NCBI GenBank assembly: GCA_041563315.1 | Contig: JBFFNE010000062.1 | Coordinates: 1-17,969 of the forward strand | Reading direction: 5' to 3' | Source of the DNA: JBFEYJ01 sp041563315 | GTDB taxonomy: Bacteria; Pseudomonadota; Gammaproteobacteria; Thiohalomonadales; Thiohalomonadaceae | Length of the DNA stretch: 17,969 bases | In this document: one piece after another, positions 5,932 through 14,194 of the stretch | Layout: every line of letters begins with the position of its first letter | How positions within the stretch are numbered: position 1 is the first letter of the stretch | Made by a program: the position numbers and the translations under genes | The notes under the pieces: generated by a model | What the model was told of the DNA's origin: nothing | The model's input: the letters and a program-made list of their open reading frames with translations, nothing else | Database searches by the model: none

Positions 5932-6807
5932 TTAGCTGGCCTTGAGTACCTCAGCCATGCGCGCGCCCATTTCAGCCGGGGAGCGCACGACGGAGACGCC
6001 GGCGTTTTCCAGCGCGGCGAATTTCTCATCGGCGGTGCCTTTACCACCAGCGATAATGGCGCCGGCATGGCCCATCCGCTTGCCGGGAGGCGCCGTCACA
6101 CCGGCAATGTAGGAGACCACCGGTTTGCTGATGTGTTTGGCGATAAATTCGGCGGCCTCTTCCTCGGCGGTGCCGCCGATCTCACCGACCATGATAATGC
6201 CCTCGGTCTGCGGGTCGCTCTCGAACAGGCCAAGGCAGTCGATGAAGCTCATGCCGTGGATCGGGTCGCCGCCGATGCCGACGCAGGTGGACTGACCAAG
6301 CCCCGTCTGAGTGGTCTGGTGCACTGCCTCGTAGGTGAGGGTGCCGGAGCGGGAGACGATACCGATCTTGCCCTTCTGATGGATCGAGCCGGGCATGATG
6401 CCGATCTTGCACTCGCCGGGGGTGATCACGCCGGGGCAATTTGGGCCAATGAGGCGCGACTCGGTGCCCATGAGCGCCGCCTTGACCTTCAGCATGTCCA
6501 TCACCGGGATCCCTTCGGTGATGCAGACGATGGTCTCGATACCGGCATCGGCCGCCTCGAGAATAGCATCAGCAGCGAAGGGGGCCGGCACGTAGATCAT
6601 GGTGGCATTAGCACCGGTCTCGGCCACCGCATCATGCACGGTGTTGAACACCGGTCGATCCAGGTGGGTGCTGCCACCCTTGCCCGGAGTGACGCCGCCG
6701 ACCATATTGGTGCCATAGGCAATGGCTTGCTCCGAATGGAAGGTGCCCTGCTTGCCGGTGAAGCCCTGGCAGATCACCTTAGTGTCTTTGTCGATTAAAA
6801 TCGCCAT
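5932..6807 (-). CDS. sucD: Succinyl-CoA synthetase (ADP-forming), alpha subunit
   Basis: The 291-residue protein is the alpha subunit of the TCA-cycle enzyme that converts succinyl-CoA to succinate with formation of ATP or GTP. Seen here: the CoA-binding Rossmann-type N-terminus (AILIDKDTKVICQGFTGKQGTFHSEQA, given in parts), GPNCPGVITPGECKIGIMPG at 121-140, and the phosphohistidine loop GHAGAIIAGG with His247 as the phosphorylated residue. Length and motifs are those of a complete enzyme. It follows sucC on the same strand, and the sucC stop and sucD start share one base (TAATG), which indicates translational coupling. Confidence 0.97.
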   Translation of the reverse strand: MAILIDKDTKVICQGFTGKQGTFHSEQAIAYGTNMVGGVTPGKGGSTHLDRPVFNTVHDAVAETGANATMIYVPAPFAADAILEAADAGIETIVCITEGIPVMDMLKVKAALMGTESRLIGPNCPGVITPGECKIGIMPGSIHQKGKIGIVSRSGTLTYEAVHQTTQTGLGQSTCVGIGGDPIHGMSFIDCLGLFESDPQTEGIIMVGEIGGTAEEEAAEFIAKHISKPVVSYIAGVTAPPGKRMGHAGAIIAGGKGTADEKFAALENAGVSVVRSPAEMGARMAEVLKAS

Positions 6808-7976
6808 TACTTGCTCTCCCCCGTTGCAGCGACGACCCGCTTCGCCGCCTCGGTCAAACTCTCTGACGCCTGGATAGCCAGGCCGCTCTCGGCCAGCATT
6901 TTGCGCCCCAGCTCCACGTTGGTGCCCTCCAGGCGCACCACCACCGGTACTCTCGCATCAACCTCTTTTACCGCGGCAATAATGCCCTCTGCGATGAGAT
7001 CGCAACGAACGATGCCGCCAAAGATGTTGACCAGGATCGCCTGCACCTTGTCGTCGGAGAGGATCAGCTTGAACGCCTCTGCCACCTTGGCTGCGGTAGT
7101 GCCGCCACCGACGTCGAGGAAGTTGGCCGGCTCACCGCCGGAGAGCTTGATCAGATCCATAGTGGCCATGGCCAGGCCGGCACCGTTGACCATGCAGCCG
7201 ATATTGCCATCAAGGCGCACGTAGTTCAGATCGTGCTGCCTGGCGCTGTTCTCGCGCTCATCCTCCTGGGAAGGATCGCGCAGCTTGGCCATTTCCGGTT
7301 GACGGTAGAGGGCATTCTCGTCCAGATTGACCTTGGCATCGAGGGCAATAAGGTGTCCCTCGCCAGTGACCACCAGCGGATTGATCTCCAGCATCGAGGC
7401 ATCACGCTCACTGAAGAGACGATAGAGCCCCCCCATAATGGCGCCCAACTCCTTCACTTGATTGCCCTCCAGGCCGAGGGCGAAAGCAATTTGGCGAGTC
7501 TGATACGACTGCAGGCCGGCCACCGGATTGACGGCAACGCTGTAAATCTTCTCCGGTGTGGAGGCGGCCACCTCCTCGATATCCATGCCCCCTTCGCTTG
7601 AGGCCATGAAGACGACACGCTTGCGCCCACGATCCACCACCACACTGAGGTAAAGTTCGCGGGCGATGTCACTCACCCCCTCGATCAGCAGCTGGTTGAT
7701 CGGCTGTCCATCGGCACCGCTCTGGTGTGTCACCAGACGGCTGCCGAGCAGCCGGTCGGCCTCGGCCTTGAGCTCGTCGATGGAGCCGACCAGCTTGACC
7801 CCGCCCGCCTTGCCGCGACCGCCGGCATGGACCTGAGCCTTGACCACCCAGCGATTGCCGCCGAGCGCCTGGGCCGCATGTTCGGCCTCAACCATGGAGC
7901 TGGCCACCTGCCCCTGTGGCACCGGTACGCCGTACTGGGCAAACAGCCCCTTGGCCTGATATTCGTGGAGATTCAT
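6807..7976 (-). CDS. sucC: Succinyl-CoA synthetase, beta subunit
   Basis: The 389-residue protein is the ATP-grasp subunit that binds nucleotide and the succinate site. Seen here: the start MNLHEYQAKGLFAQYGVPVP typical of SucC, KAQVHAGGRGKAGGVKL (about 48-64), LEINPLVVTGEGHLIALDAK in the ATP-grasp core, and the C-terminal CoA-ligase part with GGGTTAAKVAEAFK and FGGIVRCDLIAEGI. An open frame continues 57 codons further upstream, but the ATG at 7974-7976 is chosen for its family N-terminus and the purine-rich AGGGGG about three bases before it. It forms a two-gene operon with sucD and is divergent from the PP0621-pilS-pilR operon. No sucAB or sdh genes are in view. Confidence 0.97.
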   Translation of the reverse strand: MNLHEYQAKGLFAQYGVPVPQGQVASSMVEAEHAAQALGGNRWVVKAQVHAGGRGKAGGVKLVGSIDELKAEADRLLGSRLVTHQSGADGQPINQLLIEGVSDIARELYLSVVVDRGRKRVVFMASSEGGMDIEEVAASTPEKIYSVAVNPVAGLQSYQTRQIAFALGLEGNQVKELGAIMGGLYRLFSERDASMLEINPLVVTGEGHLIALDAKVNLDENALYRQPEMAKLRDPSQEDERENSARQHDLNYVRLDGNIGCMVNGAGLAMATMDLIKLSGGEPANFLDVGGGTTAAKVAEAFKLILSDDKVQAILVNIFGGIVRCDLIAEGIIAAVKEVDARVPVVVRLEGTNVELGRKMLAESGLAIQASESLTEAAKRVVAATGESK

Positions 7977-8027
7977 GGTTCCCCCTGAAGGATTTTTCTT
8001 TGGATTCAGCTTGGTAAAAGGTCGCTT

Positions 8028-8056
8028 ATTGTGAAACAAACCGCGTGGCGGCGCAA
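8028..8056 (-). promoter_or_regulatory. Weak candidate promoter for sucCD
   Basis: On the minus strand, TTGCGC (8051-8056) and CACAAT (8028-8033) are separated by 17 bases. Match to consensus is partial (3/6 and 4/6). It would give a leader of roughly 45-50 bases before sucC. Confidence 0.25.
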
Positions 8057-8065
8057 AAGGTCTAT

Positions 8066-8095
8066 TTGTGAAAAAGGTTACGTTCTCGCTACAAT
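8066..8095 (+). promoter_or_regulatory. Sigma70-type promoter for the PP0621-pilS-pilR operon
   Basis: TTGTGA (8066-8071) and TACAAT (8090-8095) are separated by 18 bases, matching consensus at 4/6 and 5/6. Transcription would start near 8102, about 23 bases before the ATG at 8125. This supports that start over the upstream GTG at 8068. Confidence 0.6.
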
Positions 8096-8124
8096 GCACC
8101 TTCGTCCACCACTGTCCGATTGGC

Positions 8125-8355
8125 ATGAATCTTATTCGTCTAATCATACTCGCCCTGGTTATCTGGCTGATTTACCGCATGGTTCGTCATATGCTGGCAA
8201 AACCACGCGCCGAGAAACCCTCTCGCCCCCAGGTCGGAACAGATATGGTCCGCTGCGCCCACTGCGGGATCCACATCCCTGACAACGAAGCCCTCTTCCG
8301 AGACGGTCACCCCTACTGCTCCGAAGAGCATCGAGAGGCAGGTCCGCCGTCGTGA
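8125..8355 (+). CDS. PP0621-like small membrane protein with Cys-rich C-terminus
   Basis: The 76-residue protein has one N-terminal membrane helix (MNLIRLIILALVIWLIYRMV), a basic/proline linker, and a C-terminal zinc-ribbon-like part: RCAHCGIHIP (CxxC) and a later YCSEEH. This layout matches a small family commonly found directly before pilS in gammaproteobacteria (PP0621 type); the family assignment is from memory. Its molecular role is unknown to me. Metal binding by the CxxC and the downstream Cys/His is inference. A frame opens earlier at GTG 8068, but a good promoter overlaps that stretch, so ATG 8125 is preferred although no strong Shine-Dalgarno is visible. pilS starts 21 bases downstream, so the three genes probably form one operon. 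Confidence 0.8.
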   Translation: MNLIRLIILALVIWLIYRMVRHMLAKPRAEKPSRPQVGTDMVRCAHCGIHIPDNEALFRDGHPYCSEEHREAGPPS

Positions 8356-8376
8356 CGATACCCTTAGGTGCACTCC

Positions 8377-10014
8377 ATGCCTGAGCTCGCCGCTTTTACA
8401 ACCGGCCTGAAAGCCGATTCGGCCGTGCAAAGCGATTTCGCCAGAACCTGGCGTCCGCTGCAGTTCCTCAATATCTACCGCTTTGCCCTGGCGAGCCTGT
8501 TTATCCTGCTGTACCACTTCGGATTGCTGGCAAAACCACTCGGTAGTGCCGACCCGGAGCTGTTCTACCACACCAGCCTGGCCTATCTCGGTTTTAGCCT
8601 GTTGGCCCTCTATCCACTGCTACGGCGACAGCCAGGATTTATCCTCCAACTGACAGGACACATCCTCGCCGACATCATCTTTATTACCTTACTGATGCAT
8701 GCCAGTGGCGGTGTGGCCAGCGGGGTCGGCATGCTGCTGGTCGTGAGTGTCGCCAATGGCAGCATGATTGCCGGCGGCAGAACGCCTGGCTTCTTTGCCG
8801 CGGTGGCGACCATTGCCCTGCTGGTCGAGCAGAGCTACGCCGCGCTGAGCCACTCTGGGGCAAATATCAATTATTCGCTGGCCGGCATGCTCGGCATCAC
8901 CCTGTTCGCTACAGCCATTCTGGCGCATGTGCTGGCGGGACGTGCGAGAGAGAGCGAGGCTCTGGCACGCCAGCGCAGCGTCGACCTGGCGAGCATGGCC
9001 CAACTGACTGACTACATTATCCAGCACATGCAAACCGGGGTTATCGTGGTCGCCCCGGACAGCCATGTGCGCTTGATGAACGGTTCGGCCGAGCATCTGC
9101 TGAACTCGACGGTCACAGAGGCCAACGTCCAGCTGCAGGATTACTCCCGTGAGCTGCACCAGCAGCTGCAGGAGTGGCAGGAGAACCCGAGTACATCCAC
9201 GCGCCCTTTGCAGATCGACAGTAATCCACAGGAGCTCCTCGCCCAATTCATGGGCATCGGCGAGCAGCGGGATGACGGCACCCTGATATTCCTCGTCGAC
9301 GCTGACAACACGACACGTCAGGCCCAGCAATTGAAATTGGCCTCCCTCACCCGCCTGACCGCCAGTATTGCCCATGAGATTCGCAATCCCCTGACTGCCA
9401 TCAGTCACGCCGGAGCGCTACTGGCGGAGTCACCGACACTGGATCCCAATGATGGGCGTCTGACTGAAATCATTCTTGAGCAGTCTCAGCGCATTAATAC
9501 CATTGTCGAAAATGTACTGCAGCTGGGACGCCAGGAACGCGGCCAGGACGCACACTTTGCCCTCAAGCCCTGGCTGGATGATTTTGTACAGGAGTTCCAG
9601 CAATCACAACCCGCTACCAGGGAGACCATTCGAATAACGGTTGAGCCGGAGAATTTGATGATCCATTTTGATCCCGGCCATTTGGACCAACTACTCAGTA
9701 ACCTCTGCCAGAATGGTCTGCGCGCTGCTGCGGCAAGTGATAAACCGGTCAAACTGCAGCTCAATGCCGCCATGATCGGCAAGGATCACGGTTTCCTCGA
9801 TGTTATCGATGCCGGACCAGGGATTGCAGAGGAACATTACAATCACATTTTTGAGCCGTTTTTCACTACCGAGTCCAAAGGCACCGGACTCGGTCTCTAT
9901 CTGGCGCGCGAGCTGGCGGCACGCAATCAGGCGCAATTGCGCTACGAACCGACGTCACTCAAGGAAAGCCGTTTCCGTTTACTGTTCCGCGCAAGTAAGG
10001 GAGTCATGAACTGA
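8377..10014 (+). CDS. pilS: Two-component sensor histidine kinase PilS
   Basis: The 545-residue membrane kinase is the likely sensor of type IV pilin levels that phosphorylates PilR. Seen here: about six hydrophobic helices in residues 30-190, a PAS-like segment (about 207-315, MQTGVIVVAPDSHVRLMN), the H-box LTASIAHEIRNPLTAISH with phospho-acceptor His333, the N-box LLSNLCQNGLRAA (439-451), and the G-boxes DAGPGI (478-483) and GTGLGLYLA (502-510). The length matches PilS of Pseudomonas. The ATG at 8377 is preferred over a GTG three codons earlier because AGGTG lies six bases upstream. It is followed by pilR on the same strand. Known model: PilS detects PilA in the inner membrane; no pilA is in this window. 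Another NtrB-like kinase is possible, but membrane topology and neighbours favour PilS. Confidence 0.92.
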   Translation: MPELAAFTTGLKADSAVQSDFARTWRPLQFLNIYRFALASLFILLYHFGLLAKPLGSADPELFYHTSLAYLGFSLLALYPLLRRQPGFILQLTGHILADIIFITLLMHASGGVASGVGMLLVVSVANGSMIAGGRTPGFFAAVATIALLVEQSYAALSHSGANINYSLAGMLGITLFATAILAHVLAGRARESEALARQRSVDLASMAQLTDYIIQHMQTGVIVVAPDSHVRLMNGSAEHLLNSTVTEANVQLQDYSRELHQQLQEWQENPSTSTRPLQIDSNPQELLAQFMGIGEQRDDGTLIFLVDADNTTRQAQQLKLASLTRLTASIAHEIRNPLTAISHAGALLAESPTLDPNDGRLTEIILEQSQRINTIVENVLQLGRQERGQDAHFALKPWLDDFVQEFQQSQPATRETIRITVEPENLMIHFDPGHLDQLLSNLCQNGLRAAAASDKPVKLQLNAAMIGKDHGFLDVIDAGPGIAEEHYNHIFEPFFTTESKGTGLGLYLARELAARNQAQLRYEPTSLKESRFRLLFRASKGVMN

Positions 10015-10034
10015 CTATGAACGCCGAGGCCTCC

Positions 10035-11384
10035 ATGACAAAAAAGGTCCTAATCGTTGACGACGAACCGGATATCCGGGAACTGCTGGCATTGACCCTC
10101 TCGCGCATGAAACTCGACAGTCTGGGCGCAGAGACCGTGCAGGAGGCGAAATCGCTACTTGCCAGCAACCATTTCGATCTCTGCCTGACTGACATGCGTC
10201 TGCCCGACGGCAGCGGCATCGATCTCATCCGTCACATGCAGGAGAACTTTCCCAGCATCCCGGTGGCGATGATCACCGCCCACGGCAACATGAACTCTGC
10301 CGTTGATGCACTCAAGGCCGGTGCATTCGACTTTCTCAATAAACCCGTCGAACTGCAGACCCTGCGCGAACTGGTCGCCACCGCCCTGCGTCTGAACGAG
10401 TCCAGCGCCGCCAAAAACACCCCACCACCCGGCCTGCAACTGCTTGGTCAATCGGACAGCATCGAGGAGATCCGCCGTACTTCCCGCAAGCTGGCGCGCA
10501 GCCAGGCACCGGTTTATATCAGCGGGGAGTCCGGCACCGGCAAGGAGCTGGTCGCCCGCCTGATCCATGCCCAGGGACCAAGGGCAGAAAAGCCCTTCGT
10601 TGCCGTCAATTGCGGCGCCATCCCCTCCGAGCTGATGGAAAGTGAGCTGTTTGGCCATAAAAGGGGCAGTTTCACCGGCGCCAACAGTGACAAGAACGGT
10701 CTTTTCCAGGCTGCCAACGGCGGTACCCTGTTCCTCGACGAGGTCGCCGACCTGCCACTTGAGATGCAGGTAAAACTGCTGCGTGCGATCCAGGAAAAGG
10801 CCGTCAGACCGGTCGGTGCACAGATGGAAACCCATATTGATGTACGTATCCTCAGTGCCACCCACAAGGATCTCGCTAAACTGGTCCGGGAAGGGCGTTT
10901 CCGCGAGGACCTGTTCTATCGCATCAATGTCATTGAACTGCATATCCCGGCCCTGAGGAAGAGACCGGAAGACATCCCCGTGCTGGTCGAACACTTTACC
11001 CGACGCCTGGCTCAGCAAATGGAACTCTGTCAGCCAACACTTAGCCCTGCTGCCCGGGAAGCGCTGTCACGTTACCCCTTCCCCGGCAATGTGCGTGAAC
11101 TGGAGAATATCCTCGAGCGGGCCATGACCCTGTGCGACGATGAGCTCATTGATATCGGGGATCTGTACCTCAACACGAACAGCACGGCCACGGGTGCCGC
11201 TGACAGTCCTGCCGAACAGAGTGTCGAACAGGTAGGGCTGGAAGCCTATCTTGAAAGGATCGAACGCGGCCTCATCATCAAGGCACTGGAGAAGACCGGT
11301 CACAACAAAACGGCCGCCGCCAAACGTCTCGGCATCAGTTTCCGAGCAATGCGCTACCGCTTAAAGAAACTGGGGCTGGAGTAG
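10035..11384 (+). CDS. pilR: Sigma54-dependent response regulator PilR
   Basis: The 449-residue NtrC-family activator has three domains in order. The receiver (residues 3-115) has the phospho-acceptor Asp53 in LTDMRLPDGSG and Lys103. The AAA+ sigma54-interaction domain (about 135-365) has Walker A GESGTGKE (164-171), the GSFTGA loop (211-216) and Walker B GGTLFLDEV. The Fis-type helix-turn-helix is at 420-445 (NKTAAAKRLGISFRAMRYRL). The loop reads GSFTGA rather than GAFTGA, a variant I associate with PilR proteins. The ATG at 10035 has GAGG five bases upstream; an ATG at 10017, two bases after the pilS stop, would add six residues and has no well-spaced site. With PilS it normally activates pilA; no sigma54 promoter is recognised in this window. 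Confidence 0.94.
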   Translation: MTKKVLIVDDEPDIRELLALTLSRMKLDSLGAETVQEAKSLLASNHFDLCLTDMRLPDGSGIDLIRHMQENFPSIPVAMITAHGNMNSAVDALKAGAFDFLNKPVELQTLRELVATALRLNESSAAKNTPPPGLQLLGQSDSIEEIRRTSRKLARSQAPVYISGESGTGKELVARLIHAQGPRAEKPFVAVNCGAIPSELMESELFGHKRGSFTGANSDKNGLFQAANGGTLFLDEVADLPLEMQVKLLRAIQEKAVRPVGAQMETHIDVRILSATHKDLAKLVREGRFREDLFYRINVIELHIPALRKRPEDIPVLVEHFTRRLAQQMELCQPTLSPAAREALSRYPFPGNVRELENILERAMTLCDDELIDIGDLYLNTNSTATGAADSPAEQSVEQVGLEAYLERIERGLIIKALEKTGHNKTAAAKRLGISFRAMRYRLKKLGLE

Positions 11385-11391
11385 GAATACG

Positions 11392-11412
11392 GTTTCAAAT
11401 TACAAGTTTCAA
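11392..11412. repeat. Degenerate heptamer repeat after pilR
   Basis: Three 7-base units, GTTTCAA, ATTACAA and GTTTCAA, begin eight bases after the pilR stop. They resemble the GTTCAAG heptamers at 815-856 and, with 11640-11653, bracket the hairpin-rich gap. Confidence 0.55.
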
Positions 11413-11439
11413 GAAGCACATCCCACTATGGTGGCTTCC

Positions 11440-11582
11440 CGCATCATGCTCCGCGCGAAATCCTCCCAGGGGTTCCGCTCTGCGTGGGAATGTTTGTTTG
11501 ACGCTCCGCGTCACGTATTGGGATGGTGTACGGGACGCGAAGCGTCCCCGCCTCATTCCCCCGCGGGAGCGTGGGAACGATT
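11440..11582. repeat. REP-like hairpin-rich element between convergent pilR and gspN
   Basis: The stretch contains GTTCC...GTGGGAA (11472-11490), a perfect GGGACGC-GAA-GCGTCCC hairpin (11532-11548), and ATTCCC...GTGGGAAC (11555-11578) around the palindrome CCCGCGGG. GCGTGGGAA occurs twice. Such units recall dispersed REP-like repeats of gammaproteobacteria (general familiarity, not searched). The 344-base gap 11385-11728 has no gene I would support; a 67-codon open frame inside it is made entirely of repeat sequence. Confidence 0.6.
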
Positions 11583-11639
11583 AACGGTTAAGCGCATGCG
11601 CGACGCGAAGAGATTATTGAGGGGCGAGTAGTTACCAAA

Positions 11640-11653
11640 GTTCAGGGTTCAAG
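11640..11653. repeat. Two GTTCAAG-like heptamers
   Basis: GTTCAGG followed by GTTCAAG, the same family and orientation as 815-856. They lie upstream of the hairpin at 11663 and the 17-mer at 11687. Confidence 0.5.
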
Positions 11654-11662
11654 GTGTTAGGG

Positions 11663-11677
11663 GCGGCATTTTGCCGC
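11663..11677. terminator. Small hairpin between convergent operons
   Basis: GCGGCA-TTT-TGCCGC is a perfect 6-bp stem with a three-base loop, placed 52 bases past the gspN stop on the minus strand and after pilR on the plus strand. No T-run follows it in either direction, so a terminator role is uncertain. Confidence 0.35.
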
Positions 11678-11686
11678 GATGTGGAC

Positions 11687-11703
11687 TGAATGCGCTCTTT
11701 GAA
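11687..11703. repeat. TGAATGCGCTCTTTGAA repeat, copy 2
   Basis: This 17-mer matches 945-962 except for one missing C. Both copies lie within about 25 bases 3' of a leftward gene, and both follow GTTCAAG heptamers at some distance. Confidence 0.5.
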
Positions 11704-11728
11704 GGTTGATCCCGTGTTTGTCCTGACC

Positions 11729-12499
11729 CTATATTTTCCCGCTGTAATTCAGCCGGTAACGTCCCTGAGCATCAGGCTTACCCAACCAGCCAAGTGCCTG
11801 TTTCACTGCCGCAGGGGCATCAGCGGCGGCGGCGACGGTGCCATTGATGCGGTAACTGCCGTCAGGGGAGTGTTGCAGTGTTCCCGCTACCTTCAGCGGG
11901 CCGCCGCGGTCGCCGATCTCACCAACCAGCTGACCATCGGCTTCGGTGCGCAGCACTACCTGGAGGTCGCCCAAAGGCAGTGCCTGCGGGGCACTCATTG
12001 CCGCCTGGTGCCATGTTACCGTGCCTTCGGCACGTAGCGGGCGGCCATCGGCCCCCAGCTCCAGCACAGGCAGCTTGAGCGAGACCCGCCCCTCCAGCAC
12101 CACGGGTAGATAAGGAGCGAAGCGAAGTAACTCCCCCAGAGGCAGTTGCCCTTCAATGTCGGCTAGCGCCACATTCCCGCCACCGAGCGGCGTACTCACA
12201 TGGCTTTGTAGATATCCATCATCGCTCTGCAGCAGGGCTTTGATTTTCGCCTTTCCGAACACTAGCGATAGAGGTGATAACTGCCAGTTCACCTCGCCCA
12301 ACAGCGCCTTGCGAAAGACTACCATCCCAGCCCGCCCGGTCCAGATAGACCCCTCGATTCCCGTCAGATTCAACTCAGGGAGCGTCTTGGCCAGCGGCTC
12401 GGCAGCAAAGCGGTAGGCTTGCGCGGCCGGAAACAGGGCGATGAGAAACAGCAGATAGAACGGTAAACCAAAGACCAGATAACGCAGCACGGGCTTCAT
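11729..12499 (-). CDS. gspN: Type II secretion system protein GspN
   Basis: The 256-residue protein has one N-terminal membrane anchor (about residues 7-28, YLVFGLPFYLLFLIALFPAA) and a periplasmic beta-rich domain. Family-like features are GIEGSIWTGRAG (46-58), WQLSPLSLVFGKAK and the repeated short strands of GspN/AsmA-like proteins. GspN is an accessory inner-membrane T2SS component, not always essential. It is the last gene of the operon; its ATG overlaps the gspM stop by four bases. No sign of truncation: the length is typical and the tail GRYRLNYSGKI is of the expected type. Assignment rests on both sequence and position after gspM. Confidence 0.88.
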   Translation of the reverse strand: MKPVLRYLVFGLPFYLLFLIALFPAAQAYRFAAEPLAKTLPELNLTGIEGSIWTGRAGMVVFRKALLGEVNWQLSPLSLVFGKAKIKALLQSDDGYLQSHVSTPLGGGNVALADIEGQLPLGELLRFAPYLPVVLEGRVSLKLPVLELGADGRPLRAEGTVTWHQAAMSAPQALPLGDLQVVLRTEADGQLVGEIGDRGGPLKVAGTLQHSPDGSYRINGTVAAAADAPAAVKQALGWLGKPDAQGRYRLNYSGKI

Positions 12500-12981
12500 C
12501 CGTTCTCTCCTCCCAGCACCACGCTGGCATTGACCCTGCCGGGTTGTGGCAGTCGCTCCATCACCAGGCCGCTGACACTAACACCCTGCTGACTATTAAG
12601 CTGTTCAAGCCAACCCAGCATGTCGTCAAAGGAGACCTCCTCCAGTCGCACTTTCACCCCCAGCCCCTCCGGCTTGATCTCTTTGATCGCCCCGGAAAGG
12701 CCGGTGCTGCGGGCGCTGGCATCCACCAGGCTCATCAGCGACTGTCCGGCAACGCGTCGGGCGGTAGGGCTACTAGCCCGCAGCTGCCTCACTTCCGCCG
12801 CCGCCTGCTGCATCCAGGCAAGCTCTGCGGTCTGCGCCTCTACGCTCTGATGCAAACGCGCCATCTCCTGCTGGAAAGGATCGAGCACCAGGGCATAAAG
12901 CAGAATCAGCACCAGTGCGATACCCCCACCGAGCAGCGTGTGCCGCTCGCGCGGCTGCAGGTTGGCCCAATACTGTTTCAT
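12496..12981 (-). CDS. gspM: Type II secretion system protein GspM
   Basis: The 161-residue bitopic inner-membrane protein pairs with GspL in the assembly platform. Seen here: a short cytoplasmic N-terminus beginning MKQYWANLQPRERH, one membrane helix at about 15-34 (LLGGGIALVLILLYALVLDP), a coiled-coil-like periplasmic segment (35-70), and a C-terminal ferredoxin-like domain with FDDMLGWLEQLNSQQGVSV. This is the standard GspM layout and length. It overlaps gspL and gspN by four bases on each side, so translation is probably coupled and stoichiometry linked to GspL. Confidence 0.92.
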   Translation of the reverse strand: MKQYWANLQPRERHTLLGGGIALVLILLYALVLDPFQQEMARLHQSVEAQTAELAWMQQAAAEVRQLRASSPTARRVAGQSLMSLVDASARSTGLSGAIKEIKPEGLGVKVRLEEVSFDDMLGWLEQLNSQQGVSVSGLVMERLPQPGRVNASVVLGGENG

Positions 12982-14192
12982 GCGCCGTTCTCCCTGAGAG
13001 CGATGCGGCTCTCGACCTTGTTCTCGCGCGTCGTTGCACCGCGGACATCCACCGTCAGGCTCTGTTGCTGCAACGACTCGCGCAGTCGATCCAGCGAGGC
13101 CAGGTCTTTCAGCTCCAGTTCCAGCTCCAGTTCATCCTGGCGGTAGCGCAGGTTACGCAACTCCAGCCCCTCGATCCCGCCCAACACCGGTCCGCTGGTC
13201 GCCAGAAGGTAGGCAAAAGCACCGCCATGCCCTCCGCCCTGCAGCGCCGTCAGCTGGCGCTCCATTTGCACCCGGGGATTGACCACATTACGTGCCTCGG
13301 GGAAGGTCTCGCGATAGACCTGCTCAATCGAAGTGTAAAGCGTCTTCTCCCTGGCGCTGAGTGAAAAGTAGTTGCCGATCACCATCCCACCTTGCAACAG
13401 GAGCCAAAGACCAAGTATCGCGGCCGTCGCGCGCCAAGGCCGCCACAGGCGGCCCAGCTGCTCCTTGCGGCTGAAGTCACCCTGCAGCAGGTTAATGCTG
13501 GAGGCAGGTTCCGTACTAGCCAGCAAGGCGAGCGGAGAGTCTGTCCGCTCATACGCAACCTCCATGCCGTGCACCCCCTCTTGCCATGCCGTGTCGCCGT
13601 CATCTTGCCTTGCATCGTAGACACAGATACGGGATGGGGGCACGGTCTCGGCCTGCAAGGCCACCGTCAACCAGGAAGTCAGCTGCGGCATGGGAATGGC
13701 AAATCCCTGCGTTGCCCCGCTGCGCAGCAGCGCTTCATCATCTTGCAGTAGCAGGGACCACTCCCCCTCGTTCCAGGGTAAGGCGAGCGCCTCGTTGAGC
13801 ATCACATGAGGGCGTAACTCGGATTCAGCGAAGAGCGCCTGCCAGCGGCTCATCAACTCCCGATCGAGCGCCACCACCGGCAGTTTGCCGTCACTATCGC
13901 GCTTGCCCACAGCAAAGTGCAGTCGCTCAACATCCTCGGCAAACTGCTCCTCCAGGGCATAAGGGAGTGCCTGGCGCATACGGGACGCCGGGGTCGGAGG
14001 CAACTCAGCCTCACAGGTCAGCATCGGCGAGGCGGGTGCCAGCACCACCACCTTGGCCCCTTGCGCCCTCAGGGCCGCCTCGTGCAGCTCGCCCTCCGCC
14101 TCCTTCGCGCCCCCCCCTTCCTCACTGCGCGCCAGCCAGCTCACGGCAGTCTCAGGTGTGGCACCAAGACGAATATAAACAAAATTTTGCAT
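12978..14192 (-). CDS. gspL: Type II secretion system protein GspL
   Basis: The 404-residue protein links the cytoplasmic ATPase GspE to the inner-membrane platform. Seen here: a cytoplasmic actin-like domain (about 1-245) with the conserved ALPYALEEQFAED (75-87) and NLLQGDF (234-240), one membrane helix at about 255-277, and a periplasmic ferredoxin-like domain with a charged run (ELELELELKDLASLDRLRE) that is expected to pair with GspM. Length fits the family. It starts two bases after the gspK stop and overlaps gspM by four bases. No gspE is in this window, so the partner ATPase must be encoded elsewhere or beyond the right edge. Confidence 0.95.
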   Translation of the reverse strand: MQNFVYIRLGATPETAVSWLARSEEGGGAKEAEGELHEAALRAQGAKVVVLAPASPMLTCEAELPPTPASRMRQALPYALEEQFAEDVERLHFAVGKRDSDGKLPVVALDRELMSRWQALFAESELRPHVMLNEALALPWNEGEWSLLLQDDEALLRSGATQGFAIPMPQLTSWLTVALQAETVPPSRICVYDARQDDGDTAWQEGVHGMEVAYERTDSPLALLASTEPASSINLLQGDFSRKEQLGRLWRPWRATAAILGLWLLLQGGMVIGNYFSLSAREKTLYTSIEQVYRETFPEARNVVNPRVQMERQLTALQGGGHGGAFAYLLATSGPVLGGIEGLELRNLRYRQDELELELELKDLASLDRLRESLQQQSLTVDVRGATTRENKVESRIALRENGA

Positions 14193-14194
14193 GT

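Noticed and set aside
8068..8124. GTG start at 8068 for the PP0621-like gene
   Set aside because: A good sigma70 promoter (8066-8095) overlaps it, so the transcript would begin after this codon.
10665..10685. GSFTGA in place of GAFTGA as a defective sigma54 contact loop in PilR
   Set aside because: The key Phe, Thr and Gly remain, and this variant is one I associate with PilR proteins; not evidence of loss of function.
10155..11018. 287-codon ORF antisense to pilR
   Set aside because: pilR has all receiver, AAA+ and HTH motifs in the plus frame; the antisense frame is a codon-bias shadow.
11428..11631. 67-codon plus-strand ORF between pilR and gspN
   Set aside because: It consists of REP-like hairpin sequence, has no ribosome site and resembles no protein I know.
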